Of a stretch of 48,567 bases of DNA, positions 41,271 to 48,567 are shown in pieces. The position numbers were made by a program, and so were the translations under genes. Each line of letters opens with the position of its first letter. Position 1 is the first letter of the stretch. This DNA is from Clostridiales bacterium (GTDB taxonomy: Bacteria > Bacillota > Clostridia > Christensenellales > CAG-138), in assembly GCA_009783775.1 (NCBI GenBank), contig WRCT01000001.1, positions 1 to 48,567 on the forward strand, read 5' to 3'. A model generated the notes under the pieces. It worked only from the letters and a program-made list of their open reading frames with translations, searched no databases and was not told the origin of the DNA.

Positions 41271-42584
41271 TTATCCTTCAATCGAACGGCACTCCAGGTA
41301 ATAGCGTTTCTCGTTCGCTTCGCCCATGGAGAAGGTCTTGCGCGGCAGTGCGCCGTCGACCACCACGGTGCGGAAGAACTCGTCCTTGCGCATGGCGGGC
41401 AAGGTGAACCCGATCGCCCCGCCGCGCGCGGCCAGCTTTTCCACCACATCCGCGCCGTGGATATAGTCCACCTCACTGCCCGACAGCTCGGGCAGCAGCG
41501 CGTCGATCGCGTTCTGCAAGGTGCCGACCGCCAATTGCTGCGTTGGCGCCGTTACAACGAACGCGCCGGATTCTTTATCCGTTACAAACGGCAGGACGTG
41601 ACTGTAGGGGCCGACGCCCCCGGCGGCCCGTTGGATTTCGCAACCGCCATTTTGTTCCGCTAATTTTGCCTGTAAGCGGGGGACGATGTCGTCGGTGTTT
41701 ACCCCAAAGAGCACACGGTGAATGGGCTCGAACACAATGCCCTTATCGTGCACGTTTTCGACTTCGACCAGCGCCCAGCGGGCGGGGTGCGTTTCGCGCT
41801 GCTCGGCGGACAGTCCCTGCTTGATCTGTTCCCAGTTGGCCTTTGCCGTGGCGAAACTGTGGTTGCCGTCGCCCATCGCAAAGAGCATGGGCGGCCGGTC
41901 GCCGTATTTTTCGGCGAAGGCGGCGGGGTCGTCAAGCGCGGTCAATGCGTCCAGCACGTTTTGAATCTTCGCGGGATCGTCCACCAGCCAGCCGGTCACG
42001 TGCCCGCCGTCCATCATCAGGTCGGCGTCATACAGCTGAGACAGGTCGGCCGCGTCCGCGTAAAGCGGCTCGATCACGGTCCGGTCCGGATCGTCGATCA
42101 ATACCAATATATGCGGCAGCTCGACGGTCGCGCCTGCGCGGATACGCAGTCGGGGCGGAATGCGGTCGACGATCGTGCCCTCGGTGGCGCGGATTAAAGT
42201 CGTCGACCCCTTGCTGTAGTCGTATTCCTCCAGGTCCAGCGCCAACACCAGGCCCAAGCGAGTATTGCCCGCCGCCTCGCGCCGCACCAGCACAAAGCCC
42301 TGCGGCTGCTTGCAAAGCACGCCGTTTGCCACAAAGCCGCGCATATTGGCGCGGATCGCCGCAATCCGTTCGTCCTCGTCGGGTTTGCCCAAATAGGCCT
42401 CGGGCAGGAAGATGTCCAGCGTGGAAGGGGAGTCGCCGATGAACGCGCGCGCCGCCTCCCAGTACTCGGGCTCTGCGGTGAACTGGTCGCAAGCGACGAC
42501 GGCCCATTTGGAAACGTCGATCTCGGGCGCGGGCAGCAGCACTTCGGGCACCAGCACGCCGACACGATTGGAATAAGAATTCAT
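41271..42584 (-). CDS. DUF1015 family protein
   Basis: 437 residues of the DUF1015 family: VLVPEVLLPAPEIDVSKWAVVACDQFT at the N-terminus, LLIRATEGTIVDRIPPRLRIR-like centre, and LFAMGDGNHSFATAKANWE (about 240), the most conserved part with a His that suggests an enzyme, though the reaction is unknown. Homologs often sit near serine biosynthesis genes in Clostridia (from memory). A 27-base palindrome encodes RAAGGVGPY near residue 320. The Shine-Dalgarno is weak (AGGTG), but a good promoter is upstream. Confidence 0.88.
   Translation of the reverse strand: MNSYSNRVGVLVPEVLLPAPEIDVSKWAVVACDQFTAEPEYWEAARAFIGDSPSTLDIFLPEAYLGKPDEDERIAAIRANMRGFVANGVLCKQPQGFVLVRREAAGNTRLGLVLALDLEEYDYSKGSTTLIRATEGTIVDRIPPRLRIRAGATVELPHILVLIDDPDRTVIEPLYADAADLSQLYDADLMMDGGHVTGWLVDDPAKIQNVLDALTALDDPAAFAEKYGDRPPMLFAMGDGNHSFATAKANWEQIKQGLSAEQRETHPARWALVEVENVHDKGIVFEPIHRVLFGVNTDDIVPRLQAKLAEQNGGCEIQRAAGGVGPYSHVLPFVTDKESGAFVVTAPTQQLAVGTLQNAIDALLPELSGSEVDYIHGADVVEKLAARGGAIGFTLPAMRKDEFFRTVVVDGALPRKTFSMGEANEKRYYLECRSIEG
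41604..41630. repeat. 27-base palindrome inside the DUF1015 gene
   Basis: GTAGGGGCCGACG...CGGCGGCCCG, the partner of the proS palindrome at 31467-31493. It forms a GC-only hairpin. Confidence 0.75.
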
Positions 42585-42632
42585 TTAACACCTACTTATG
42601 CAGCATTTATACATTGTATATATATTTGAAAC

Positions 42633-42661
42633 ATTATAGAGGAGTCTTCCCATAAAAGCAA
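42633..42661 (-). promoter_or_regulatory. Promoter of the DUF1015 gene
   Basis: Minus strand TTGCTT (42661-42656), 17-base spacer, TATAAT (42638-42633). Confidence 0.75.
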
Positions 42662-42718
42662 TAGGAAGTTCAGATAATTTACAGTTTTTATCACTGAATA
42701 TTTTTTCAGCAGTTCGTA

Positions 42719-44536
42719 TCAAGTAATTCGGACGCCGTAAATCTTCTGCCCGCGCGTGCCGACGACGATCATATCGCCAAAGGCGGCGGGTGTGGATTCG
42801 ATCGCTTTCTCGCCCAGGCGGATCTTATCGAGCAGCACGCCCGTCTTGCCGTCTAAGAGATACATCCAGCCGTTCGTATTGCATTGGATCAGATAGGCCG
42901 TGCCGTCCTCCGTATAGATCGCGGCCGTGGAGGACCAGGTGAACCCGCCCAAGTCAAAGTTCCATACCTCGCGGCCCGTCTGTTTGTCCAGCGCGACGAG
43001 CAGGCCCGTGCCCTTGCCCGGCGTGCGCGCCAGCGGCATGATGACCAAATCGGAGATGTTTCCCTGCCCCACCAGCGCGGTGGCCTGCGACCCGCCCGAA
43101 ATGCCCTCCGCCGTGTAGCAGGTGTAGTCCGTGCGCCAGATCACCTCGCCCGTCGAGGCATCGATCTTCCAGATCGGGATCGGCGCGGTCTTGTCCATCG
43201 CCGCCCGCCAGCCGCCGTGGAAGGAGGTCGAGATATACAGATAGCCCCGCCCGTCCGGTTCGATCTCCAGCACGGGCGTGCTGTTCGTGTCGTCCAACGT
43301 GTCCTGCACCCAAACGACCTGCATGGTGTTCAGATCCACGCACATCAGGTGCCCGCCGTTGTCCGCGACATATAGAAAGTGTTTCCAGATCACGCTGCTG
43401 CTCTCAATGCCCAGCCAAAACTTCTTAATCCCGTGCTTGCGCGAGCGCTCCGTCGTATAGGCCATCTGCACCATATCGGAGGGCGCGATGCTCACCGTGC
43501 CCGCAGCGGGATCGTAGTGGCTGTTTAGTTTGACGGTATAGATCACGCCGTCCTCGCCGCAGGTGATCAGCGTGTCGGTGCCCGTGTCGACGAGCGGCGC
43601 GCAGTCCCAGCCCGTCCAGTTGCGGAAGGCAAACTTGTTCTTGCGTCCGAACTCATAGAGCAGCTGCTGGTCGATTAAGGAATAGATACAAAAGCGGGAG
43701 TCCGCCTTCTTGCCCGGCGTGTCGTCGCCGCCCGAGCCGACATACAGCAACGGATAGCCGCGCGAATCCACGGTAAAGCCGCCCATATGGTCGCGGTCAT
43801 AGTTGTTGCCCCGACTTTGGTAGACGTCGATCTTCAGCTTGGGGCGGGTCGGCTTGCCGTCGGCCAGATCCAAGAAGTAGGCGTAGCCGTCCATCAGCGC
43901 GTAGATGACTTCGACCAGCCCGTCCTTGTTTTTCTTATCGGGTTCCAGGTTCATTTGCCGCCGCGTCTCCTCCGGCCACTGTACCAGGATCGGCTGGCCC
44001 GTCCAGCCGCTGCCCGTCCAGCGCGCCATGCCCGAGGTATTGGTCTCCCAAACCAGGCTCAGCTTTTTCTGCGTGACCTCGACTGTGCCGAAAGAGGACA
44101 TATTGCGGTAGTTATTGCCGCGAAAAGTCGTAACCCCCGCCAGGGCCGTATAACCGTCCGGCGCGCCGAAATGAATGCTCTCCGGACGGGTGTAGGCCCC
44201 AACCTCTGCCCCGTCCACACTGATCTTGGTCTCAAACCCGAAGTCGCTGGGCCGCGTGCCGTCGATCGGCGCGGGCAGCGGCATTTCTGTCTCGGGCGTC
44301 GGTTCCGGCGTGGGCAGGGCGGACGGCGCGGTTTGCGCCTGCGGGGAATCCTGCGACGGGCGCGTCTCGATCCCGACCCGCTCCGCCGGTCGCGCGGTGG
44401 CCTGCGTTTCGGGTACTTCCGGCTTGGGTTCGCCCAAAAGACTTATCGCAAGAAGGCCCAATCCAACCCCAACCGCCAGCGAAAGCGCGATAAGAAAGAA
44501 CCCCGGGACACGTTGTTGTTTTTTTCTGTTTCTCAT
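42719..44536 (-). CDS. Membrane-anchored PQQ-like beta-propeller protein
   Basis: 605 residues. An N-terminal membrane helix (12-34) and Pro/Thr-rich stretch (35-95) are followed by a WD/PQQ-like propeller (about 125-605). Blade motifs recur: LVWETNTSG, GYAYFLDLADGKP, HLMCVDLNTMQVVWVQDT, IWKIDASTGEVIWRTD, LVALDKQTGREVWNFDLGG, MYLLDGKTGVLLDKIRLG. PQQ-binding residues cannot be judged; many such proteins are non-enzymatic scaffolds (BamB-like) or extracellular sensors. AGAGGG precedes the ATG, and an extended -10 (TGATAGAAT) lies upstream. Confidence 0.82.
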   Translation of the reverse strand: MRNRKKQQRVPGFFLIALSLAVGVGLGLLAISLLGEPKPEVPETQATARPAERVGIETRPSQDSPQAQTAPSALPTPEPTPETEMPLPAPIDGTRPSDFGFETKISVDGAEVGAYTRPESIHFGAPDGYTALAGVTTFRGNNYRNMSSFGTVEVTQKKLSLVWETNTSGMARWTGSGWTGQPILVQWPEETRRQMNLEPDKKNKDGLVEVIYALMDGYAYFLDLADGKPTRPKLKIDVYQSRGNNYDRDHMGGFTVDSRGYPLLYVGSGGDDTPGKKADSRFCIYSLIDQQLLYEFGRKNKFAFRNWTGWDCAPLVDTGTDTLITCGEDGVIYTVKLNSHYDPAAGTVSIAPSDMVQMAYTTERSRKHGIKKFWLGIESSSVIWKHFLYVADNGGHLMCVDLNTMQVVWVQDTLDDTNSTPVLEIEPDGRGYLYISTSFHGGWRAAMDKTAPIPIWKIDASTGEVIWRTDYTCYTAEGISGGSQATALVGQGNISDLVIMPLARTPGKGTGLLVALDKQTGREVWNFDLGGFTWSSTAAIYTEDGTAYLIQCNTNGWMYLLDGKTGVLLDKIRLGEKAIESTPAAFGDMIVVGTRGQKIYGVRIT

Positions 44537-44617
44537 AAAAACCCTCTAATGTGTTATTCTATCACACTATTGACATAATGTATAAGGAAAATACAGCCTG
44601 TTTTTATCTTATCCACA

Positions 44618-44654
44618 CACTGCCCACTGTCCACTGTCCACTGTCCACTGCTCA
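44618..44654. repeat. CCACTGT heptamer array
   Basis: Four to five 7-base units of the type CCACTGT/CACTGCC between the propeller gene and spo0A. It is the same family as the GTGGACAGT fragment next to the palindrome in mfd and at the start of the 21254 element. Confidence 0.8.
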
Positions 44655-44760
44655 CATTCGCTCTTATTCGAGAAAAACGCACTCTAACGGATTTGCCCCG
44701 CCGATGTTATACTGTGCCCAGGTTGAAAGTGCGCCGGGGGCGTGATGGAGGAAGAGATAA

Positions 44761-45540
44761 ATGCAGAAATATAAAGTATTGCTGGTGGACGACAACGCGC
44801 CCTATGCCGAGATGATGAGAGGCTATTTGATTTCACAGGAACAGATCGCGGAGGTCGATATGGCCGCGGACGGCAAGGAGGCCATCGCGCGTTTGCGGGA
44901 CAAGCAGTACGATGTCATGACCCTGGATCTGATCATGCCGAACATGGACGGGCTGTCCGTGTTGGAGCAGGTCCCCCTGCTCTGCGGCGCGGCCGCGCCC
45001 GCCGTGGTCGTCATCTCCGCGCTGCGCAACGAGACGATGGTCCGCCGCTGCTGCGCGATGGGCGCGCGCTATTATATGGTCAAGCCGGTGGAGCCGGATA
45101 TGCTCTACCAGCGTTTGGTGCAAATGCTCGACAACGAGCAAATAAAGGGCGGGGTCCTGCCCTATGCACAGGCGCCCAAGTCCTTCGACGAGAAGGTGAC
45201 CGCCATCTTTTTGGTCGCGGGTATTCCGGCGCATATCAAGGGCTATCACTACCTGCGCGAGGGGATCAAAATGGTCTACCGCGACTGCGAGCTGATCAAC
45301 CGGATCACCAAGGAGCTGTACCCGGGCATTGCCAAGCGGTTCAACACCAGCGCCAGCAAGGTCGAGCGCGCCATCCGCCACGCCATCGAGGTCGCCTGGA
45401 CGCGCGGCAAGATCGAAAACCTCAACGCGCTCTTTGGCTACAACATCTACGGCAAGAACGACAAGCCGACCAACGGCGAGTTCATCGCCCTGGTCGCGGA
45501 CAAGCTGCTGATGGAGGAACAGGCGCGCAAGGCAGGATAG
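44761..45540 (+). CDS. spo0A: Stage 0 sporulation master regulator Spo0A
   Basis: 259 residues. Receiver domain with Asp10, Asp11, phospho-acceptor Asp56 (LDLIMPNMDG), Ser86 and Lys108; the C-terminal Spo0A DNA-binding domain (about 145-259) includes IPAHIKGYHYLREGIKMVY and SASKVERAIRHAIEVAWTRG. Phosphorylated Spo0A starts sporulation and stationary-phase programmes. GGAGG lies 9 bases before the ATG; a TATACT box lies about 35 bases upstream of it but its -35 is unclear, so I cannot say whether sigma-A or sigma-H is used. It is followed immediately by a heptamer array. Confidence 0.97.
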   Translation: MQKYKVLLVDDNAPYAEMMRGYLISQEQIAEVDMAADGKEAIARLRDKQYDVMTLDLIMPNMDGLSVLEQVPLLCGAAAPAVVVISALRNETMVRRCCAMGARYYMVKPVEPDMLYQRLVQMLDNEQIKGGVLPYAQAPKSFDEKVTAIFLVAGIPAHIKGYHYLREGIKMVYRDCELINRITKELYPGIAKRFNTSASKVERAIRHAIEVAWTRGKIENLNALFGYNIYGKNDKPTNGEFIALVADKLLMEEQARKAG

Positions 45541-45724
45541 ATTCCAGACGCCAGATTCCAGACGCCAGATTCCAGACGCCAGATTCCAGACTCCAGATTC
45601 CAGACTCCAGATTCCAGACTCCAGATTCCAGATTCCAGATTCCAGATTCCAGGCTGTAAGGAAAAAACAGCAGAGCTGTTTTCACAATAATTGTACATTG
45701 TACATTGTAATTTGTACATTGCAC
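45541..45724. repeat. Long CCAGATT heptamer array with hairpin and GTACATT array
   Basis: About sixteen 7-base units (CCAGATT, CCAGACG, CCAGACT; 14-base higher-order period) run from the spo0A stop to 45652. Then come the hairpin AAAACAGC/GCTGTTTT (45664-45682) and GTACATT/GTAATTT units (45691-45721). The hairpin is probably the spo0A terminator. Confidence 0.9.
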
Positions 45725-46110
45725 AAAAGGCTTGCGGGGGAAGCCCCGTCCCCCGCAGGAATGCCCCAACCTCATAATCCGCGAAACGCCGTCATTGGAG
45801 TCCCCCGATGACGGTGTTTCGCGTCCGGCGCTTCGCTTCGTCAAAATGACTGCGGTCATTTTGACGGTTGGCTTTGCGGCATTTTCTTGTCTCGCACCCA
45901 GGCCGTACACTGGGCGCGGGACGGCCAGAAAATACCGAGAGGTGTGGACTGCGACCGCGCCCGGGCCCCGACACAGCAATCCAGTATACGGTCTGGGATG
46001 CTGGGTTGGGTGGTCTGTCGCTCTTGTCCACGGATTATTTTGGGTTTTGGTATCGTAGGGCGGGGGCTTGCTCTCGCCGCGTAGGGGCGATTATCAATCG
46101 CCCGCCAATA
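45725..46110. other. Gene-free region rich in inverted repeats
   Basis: No convincing gene. Visible: a stem CGAAACGCCGTCAT/ATGACGGTGTTTCG with one mismatch (about 45782-45822), a perfect 12-base stem CGTCAAAATGAC-TGCG-GTCATTTTGACG (45839-45866), a GTAGGGCGGGGG palindrome (46055-46079) and a GTAGGGGCG palindrome (46080-46104). The middle (45880-46030) is GC-rich and may be a gene remnant, but I recognise nothing. Confidence 0.5.
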
Positions 46111-46326
46111 TCAAATCTTTTCCGCGCTGTTTTTATCCAGAAAGATAACGTCAAACTCACAAATCTTCGCGAGCCGCTCTACCACATCATAATTGGGCAT
46201 ACTGTAGCCCGTTTCATATCCGCTTAAGGTAGTTTGCGCGATCCCCAGCCTTGCAGCGAGTTCGGCCTGACTGAAACCGGCAGCGATCCGCATTTGTTTT
46301 ATCCGTTTTCCAAGCAAAGCAATCAC
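46111..46326 (-). CDS. XRE-family helix-turn-helix regulator
   Basis: 71 residues, almost entirely a Cro/C1-type HTH: LGKRIKQMRIAAGFSQAELAARLGIAQTTLSGYETGYSMP. Start GTG at 46326 overlaps the stop of the next XRE gene by four bases (GTGA). The short C-terminal tail has no further domain. Probably a DNA-binding partner of the 46323-46565 protein. Confidence 0.85.
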   Translation of the reverse strand: MIALLGKRIKQMRIAAGFSQAELAARLGIAQTTLSGYETGYSMPNYDVVERLAKICEFDVIFLDKNSAEKI

Positions 46327-46565
46327 TTCACTTCCTGCTCCAGAGCGTCAAACGCGGGGGTATTAAAAAACTCGCCCAGCGTGATCCCAAACCCGTCGCA
46401 GAGTTTTTTGATCGTAGCAACGCCCGGGTTTTTACTTCTTTTGTAAAATATCCCCTTTATCGTGGAATTGGAAACGCCCGCAATATAACTTAACCCATTG
46501 ATGGTAATGCCGCGCTCCTTGCACAACGCCTCAATTCTATTTGCCACAGCCTGCCTTGTATCCAT
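46323..46565 (-). CDS. XRE-family helix-turn-helix regulator
   Basis: About 80 residues, a Cro/C1-type HTH: NRIEALCKERGITINGLSYIAGVSNSTIKGIF, then NPGVATIKKLCDGFGITLGEFF. The ATG at 46565 has AGAGG in range; the longer frame to 46586 does not. The gene region is AT-rich compared with its surroundings. Three matching 18-base operators lie directly upstream, suggesting autoregulation and control of the divergent small gene. Confidence 0.85.
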   Translation of the reverse strand: MDTRQAVANRIEALCKERGITINGLSYIAGVSNSTIKGIFYKRSKNPGVATIKKLCDGFGITLGEFFNTPAFDALEQEVK

Positions 46566-46589
46566 GTCCGCACCTCTTTTCTTCAACAG

Positions 46590-46672
46590 CTTGCTATATA
46601 TCGCAAATTATTGTTTGGTATATGTGGCAAAAAGCAAAAAGATGTGATACAATGTTTGCAATATATGGCAAA
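46590..46672. promoter_or_regulatory. Three 18-base operators of the XRE module and divergent promoter
   Basis: Three sites fit TTTGC-N8-GCAAA: 46590-46607 (CTTGC...), 46614-46631 (TTTGG...) and 46655-46672 (TTTGC...), each with an AT-rich spacer. An extended -10 for the rightward gene, TGATACAAT (46645-46653), has its -35 region at 46625-46630 inside site 2 and its start region inside site 3. Occupied sites should therefore block rightward transcription. Confidence 0.75.
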
Positions 46673-46684
46673 TGGGAGGCAGAT

Positions 46685-46849
46685 ATGGCGGACTATAAAG
46701 AAATGTATTATGAACTTTTCGTAGAGGTAGCGAACGTAATCGAACGTTTGCAGAAAGTACAGCAGAAAACGGAGATGATGTACGCAACTGCGGACGGTGG
46801 AGACCTGGTTTTTGGTCCGAATGTTGACGAACAGGAGGGTGACGAGTAA
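46685..46849 (+). CDS. Small acidic protein divergent from the XRE pair
   Basis: 54 residues, not recognised. The N-terminal half is an amphipathic helix (YKEMYYELFVEVANVIERLQKV), the C-terminal half is acidic and flexible (NVDEQEGDE). GGGAGG lies 5 bases before the ATG at 46685; the longer frame starts inside the operators. Its position opposite an XRE repressor suggests a regulated effector of a small mobile or phage-derived module. Function unknown. Confidence 0.6.
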   Translation: MADYKEMYYELFVEVANVIERLQKVQQKTEMMYATADGGDLVFGPNVDEQEGDE

Positions 46850-46914
46850 GCGGATACCAAAAACCCATCATTCAAAAGGCGCGCCCGTCCGGCATGCCTT
46901 CCTTTCTATTGCCC

Positions 46915-46950
46915 CCGGCGCCCGGATAGACGCCGGACACTGGTTTTTTT
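46915..46950 (+). terminator. Terminator downstream of the 54-residue gene
   Basis: CCGGCG / CGCCGG stem, then ACACTGG and seven T's. An alternative longer pairing GTCCGGC (46887-46893) with GCCGGAC (46932-46938) is possible. Confidence 0.75.
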
Positions 46951-46980
46951 ATCCTGTTTTGTAAACAATACGGGTTTTTC

Positions 46981-47010
46981 TTGTCAGTTCTGTGGGAGAT
47001 GTGCTAAAAT
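46981..47010 (+). promoter_or_regulatory. Promoter of the alpha-amylase gene
   Basis: TTGTCA (46981-46986), 18-base spacer, TAAAAT (47005-47010); GGGGAGG precedes the ATG at 47041. Confidence 0.65.
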
Positions 47011-47040
47011 AAAAAAGAATAAACTGGGGAGGTAGCTGGA

Positions 47041-48567
47041 ATGAAGAAAAAGCTCATATCCGCACTACTGATTTTTGCGTTGCTGGTGGCCTTTGTGCCA
47101 TACGGTTTGCCCACCGCCCAAGCGGCGGGCAGTCCCTCCGACTTTTCCTGGGACAACGCCACTGTGTACTTTTTGTTGACCGACCGTTTCTATAACGGCA
47201 ATCCGGCCAACGACCATTCCTACGGGCGCGGGCTGGACCAAAGCGGAAAGGTCGTGCAGGGCATAGATCCCAGCGCCACCTTCCACGGCGGCGACTTTGC
47301 AGGCATTACCAAGAAAATCGAGGAAGGTTACTTCACCGATCTGGGCGTGAACGCGATCTGGCTCTCCGCGCCCTATGAGCAGATCCACGGCTATGTGCCG
47401 GGCTGGGGCGGAGATTGTTTCCCGCACTTCGGCTATCATGGCTACTATGCCTTGGATTACACGCAGCCCGACGCCAACTTCGGCACCAAGGCGGAATTCA
47501 AGACCATGGTCGACACGGCGCATGAGTACGGCATCCGTATCGTGCTGGACGTCGTGATGAACCACGCGGGCTACGTCACCCTAAAGGACATGGATGAATA
47601 CGGCTTCGGCTCCTTTAACGGCAGCTGGCAATCCCATTATTATTCCTACAAGCCAAACTTGAACACCTATACCAACCATATCAATTACTCCACCGACACG
47701 GGCTGGAGCAACTGGTGGGGCAGGGATTGGGTGCGCGTCAGCGGCGCGGATGACGGCCGCAAGCCGCCCAGTTATGACGGGCCGGGCAGCACGGACGAGA
47801 CGATGTGCCTGTCCAACCTTCCCGACTTCAAAACGGAGACGACCAATACGGTCAGCGTGCCGGTCCTGCTGCAGAACAAGTGGACCAAGGAAGGGCGGCT
47901 GACCCAGGAAACGGATAAGCTGAACGCATTCTTTACCCGCACCGGACGGCCCAAAACGGTGACGAACCACCTCGTCGCCTGGCTCTCCGAATGGGTGCGG
48001 GAATACGGCATCGACGGTTTCCGCTGTGACACGGCCAAGCATATCGAAATGGCGGCCTGGAAAGCGTTAAAGGACGAGTGCGTGGAAGCACTGCGGTACT
48101 GGAAGGGCCAAAATCCCACCAAGAAGCTGGACGATCTGGATTTCTGGATGACGGGCGAGACTTGGAATTGGAACATCGGCTCGGGCAAGGACCGCCACTT
48201 CACGCAGGGCGGCTTTGACTCCATGATCAACTTTGAGACGCAGGGCGCGGGCCTCTTGTCCGCGAGCAATGTCGCCGGCACGCACGCGCGCTACGCCACC
48301 AGCATCAATACTACGGCCGGCTTTAACGTGCTGTCCTATGTCTCCTCTCACGATACCGTCCGCGCATCCGGCGACCGCATCGCCATCGGCTCGGGACTGC
48401 TGCTGCTGCCCGGCGCGGTGCAGATTTATTACGGCGACGAGACGGGGCTCCCGCTGGACAGCGCTGCCTGGCCGGGCAGCGACCACCGGCTGCGCGGCGA
48501 TATGAACTGGAATTCTATGGACGGCGCCGCTTTGGAGCATTGGCAGCTTGTCGGCACCTTCAGGGGC
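47041..48567 (+). CDS. Secreted GH13 alpha-amylase (partial, runs off the window)
   Basis: The first 509 codons, open to the last base. Signal peptide (1-28, cleavage near AQA), then a GH13 TIM barrel: VYFLLTDRFYNGN, GGDFAGI, region I DVVMNH (170-175), region II GFRCDTAKH with nucleophile Asp330, acid/base Glu373 in TGETW, region IV SSHD with Asp438. The layout, with a long insertion between regions I and II, resembles MalS-type periplasmic or extracellular alpha-amylases that hydrolyse alpha-1,4 glucans. Further C-terminal domains may lie outside. It is missing from the usual list of closed frames because no stop is reached. Confidence 0.93.
   Translation, partial: MKKKLISALLIFALLVAFVPYGLPTAQAAGSPSDFSWDNATVYFLLTDRFYNGNPANDHSYGRGLDQSGKVVQGIDPSATFHGGDFAGITKKIEEGYFTDLGVNAIWLSAPYEQIHGYVPGWGGDCFPHFGYHGYYALDYTQPDANFGTKAEFKTMVDTAHEYGIRIVLDVVMNHAGYVTLKDMDEYGFGSFNGSWQSHYYSYKPNLNTYTNHINYSTDTGWSNWWGRDWVRVSGADDGRKPPSYDGPGSTDETMCLSNLPDFKTETTNTVSVPVLLQNKWTKEGRLTQETDKLNAFFTRTGRPKTVTNHLVAWLSEWVREYGIDGFRCDTAKHIEMAAWKALKDECVEALRYWKGQNPTKKLDDLDFWMTGETWNWNIGSGKDRHFTQGGFDSMINFETQGAGLLSASNVAGTHARYATSINTTAGFNVLSYVSSHDTVRASGDRIAIGSGLLLLPGAVQIYYGDETGLPLDSAAWPGSDHRLRGDMNWNSMDGAALEHWQLVGTFRG

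Noticed and set aside
44690..44725. Sigma-H promoter for spo0A
   Set aside because: B. subtilis spo0A has one, but here no convincing AGGA-type -35 with a GAAT -10 at the right distance is visible.
45541..45652. Possible CRISPR array
   Set aside because: Units are 7 bases without unique spacers; no cas genes are in the window.
45447..45979. Minus-strand frames with a repeated ESGIWNL-like heptapeptide
   Set aside because: The peptide periodicity is only the 7-base CCAGATT array translated (21 bases = 7 codons); no coding evidence.
45732..46058. A 108-codon plus-strand frame after spo0A
   Set aside because: It runs through inverted repeats and a palindrome, has no Shine-Dalgarno and no recognisable sequence.

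Overview
The window (48,567 bases) looks like a chromosomal contig from a GC-rich, anaerobic, endospore-lineage Firmicute of class Clostridia. The evidence is spo0A, sigH, a SpoIID-type protein, the Firmicutes gene orders ridA-mrnC-rlmB-sigH and pth-mfd-foldase, rubrerythrin with a flavin reductase-rubredoxin fusion, and secreted wall proteins with TP-rich linkers, SH3b repeats and dockerins. I cannot name a genus. Bases 1-95, with a 20-base G run, look like a poor-quality contig edge.

Layout. 0.1-5.4 kb is read leftwards: THEP1-type NTPase, YbaK-type deacylase, ridA, mrnC, rlmB and sigH, then a TPP-riboswitch unit (promoter, riboswitch, terminator, thiT, nucleoside deoxyribosyltransferase-like gene). 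5.5-11.8 kb holds pth-mfd, with a SurA/PrsA-like lipoprotein downstream and a small membrane protein upstream. 12.1-19 kb carries a large secreted LRR-dockerin-9xSH3b protein, a divergent acyltransferase with a zinc ribbon, lgt and two DUF4190-type membrane proteins. 19.1-24.3 kb is rightward: flavin reductase-rubredoxin, rubrerythrin, and a MacB-like ABC system with a CARDB-like exoprotein. 24.4-29.3 kb is an envelope block: SpoIID-SH3-dockerin, a PG-binding/NlpC endopeptidase and an L,D-transpeptidase. Then come an MFS permease, proS with a membrane protein, a type IIA topoisomerase pair (parE-like, parC-like) interrupted by an unknown 519-residue membrane protein, aspartate kinase, a DUF1015 protein, a beta-propeller protein, spo0A, an XRE regulator module with three matching operators, and the first 509 codons of a secreted GH13 alpha-amylase.

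The most unusual feature is the space between genes. Many gaps are filled almost exactly, from stop codon to the next Shine-Dalgarno sequence, by elements whose ends are runs of degenerate 7-base units (for example GTAGTTT, GTACATT, CCAGATT, ATTACTT, GACAGTT, CCACTGT) around one or two terminator-like hairpins. Different heptamer families occupy equivalent positions, and two elements 26 kb apart share the same core. Separate families of short palindromes (GTCATTGCGG type, GTAGGGGCG type, GTAGGGCGGGGG type) lie in gaps. Near-identical or related palindromes are also embedded in frame inside mfd, proS, the DUF1015 gene and parC. Two inverted copies of a roughly 160-base MITE-like element bracket pth-mfd. 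Together this suggests a genome colonised by several classes of small non-coding elements that supply stop codons, terminators and even peptide segments. No tRNA, rRNA, CRISPR array or transposase gene was seen.
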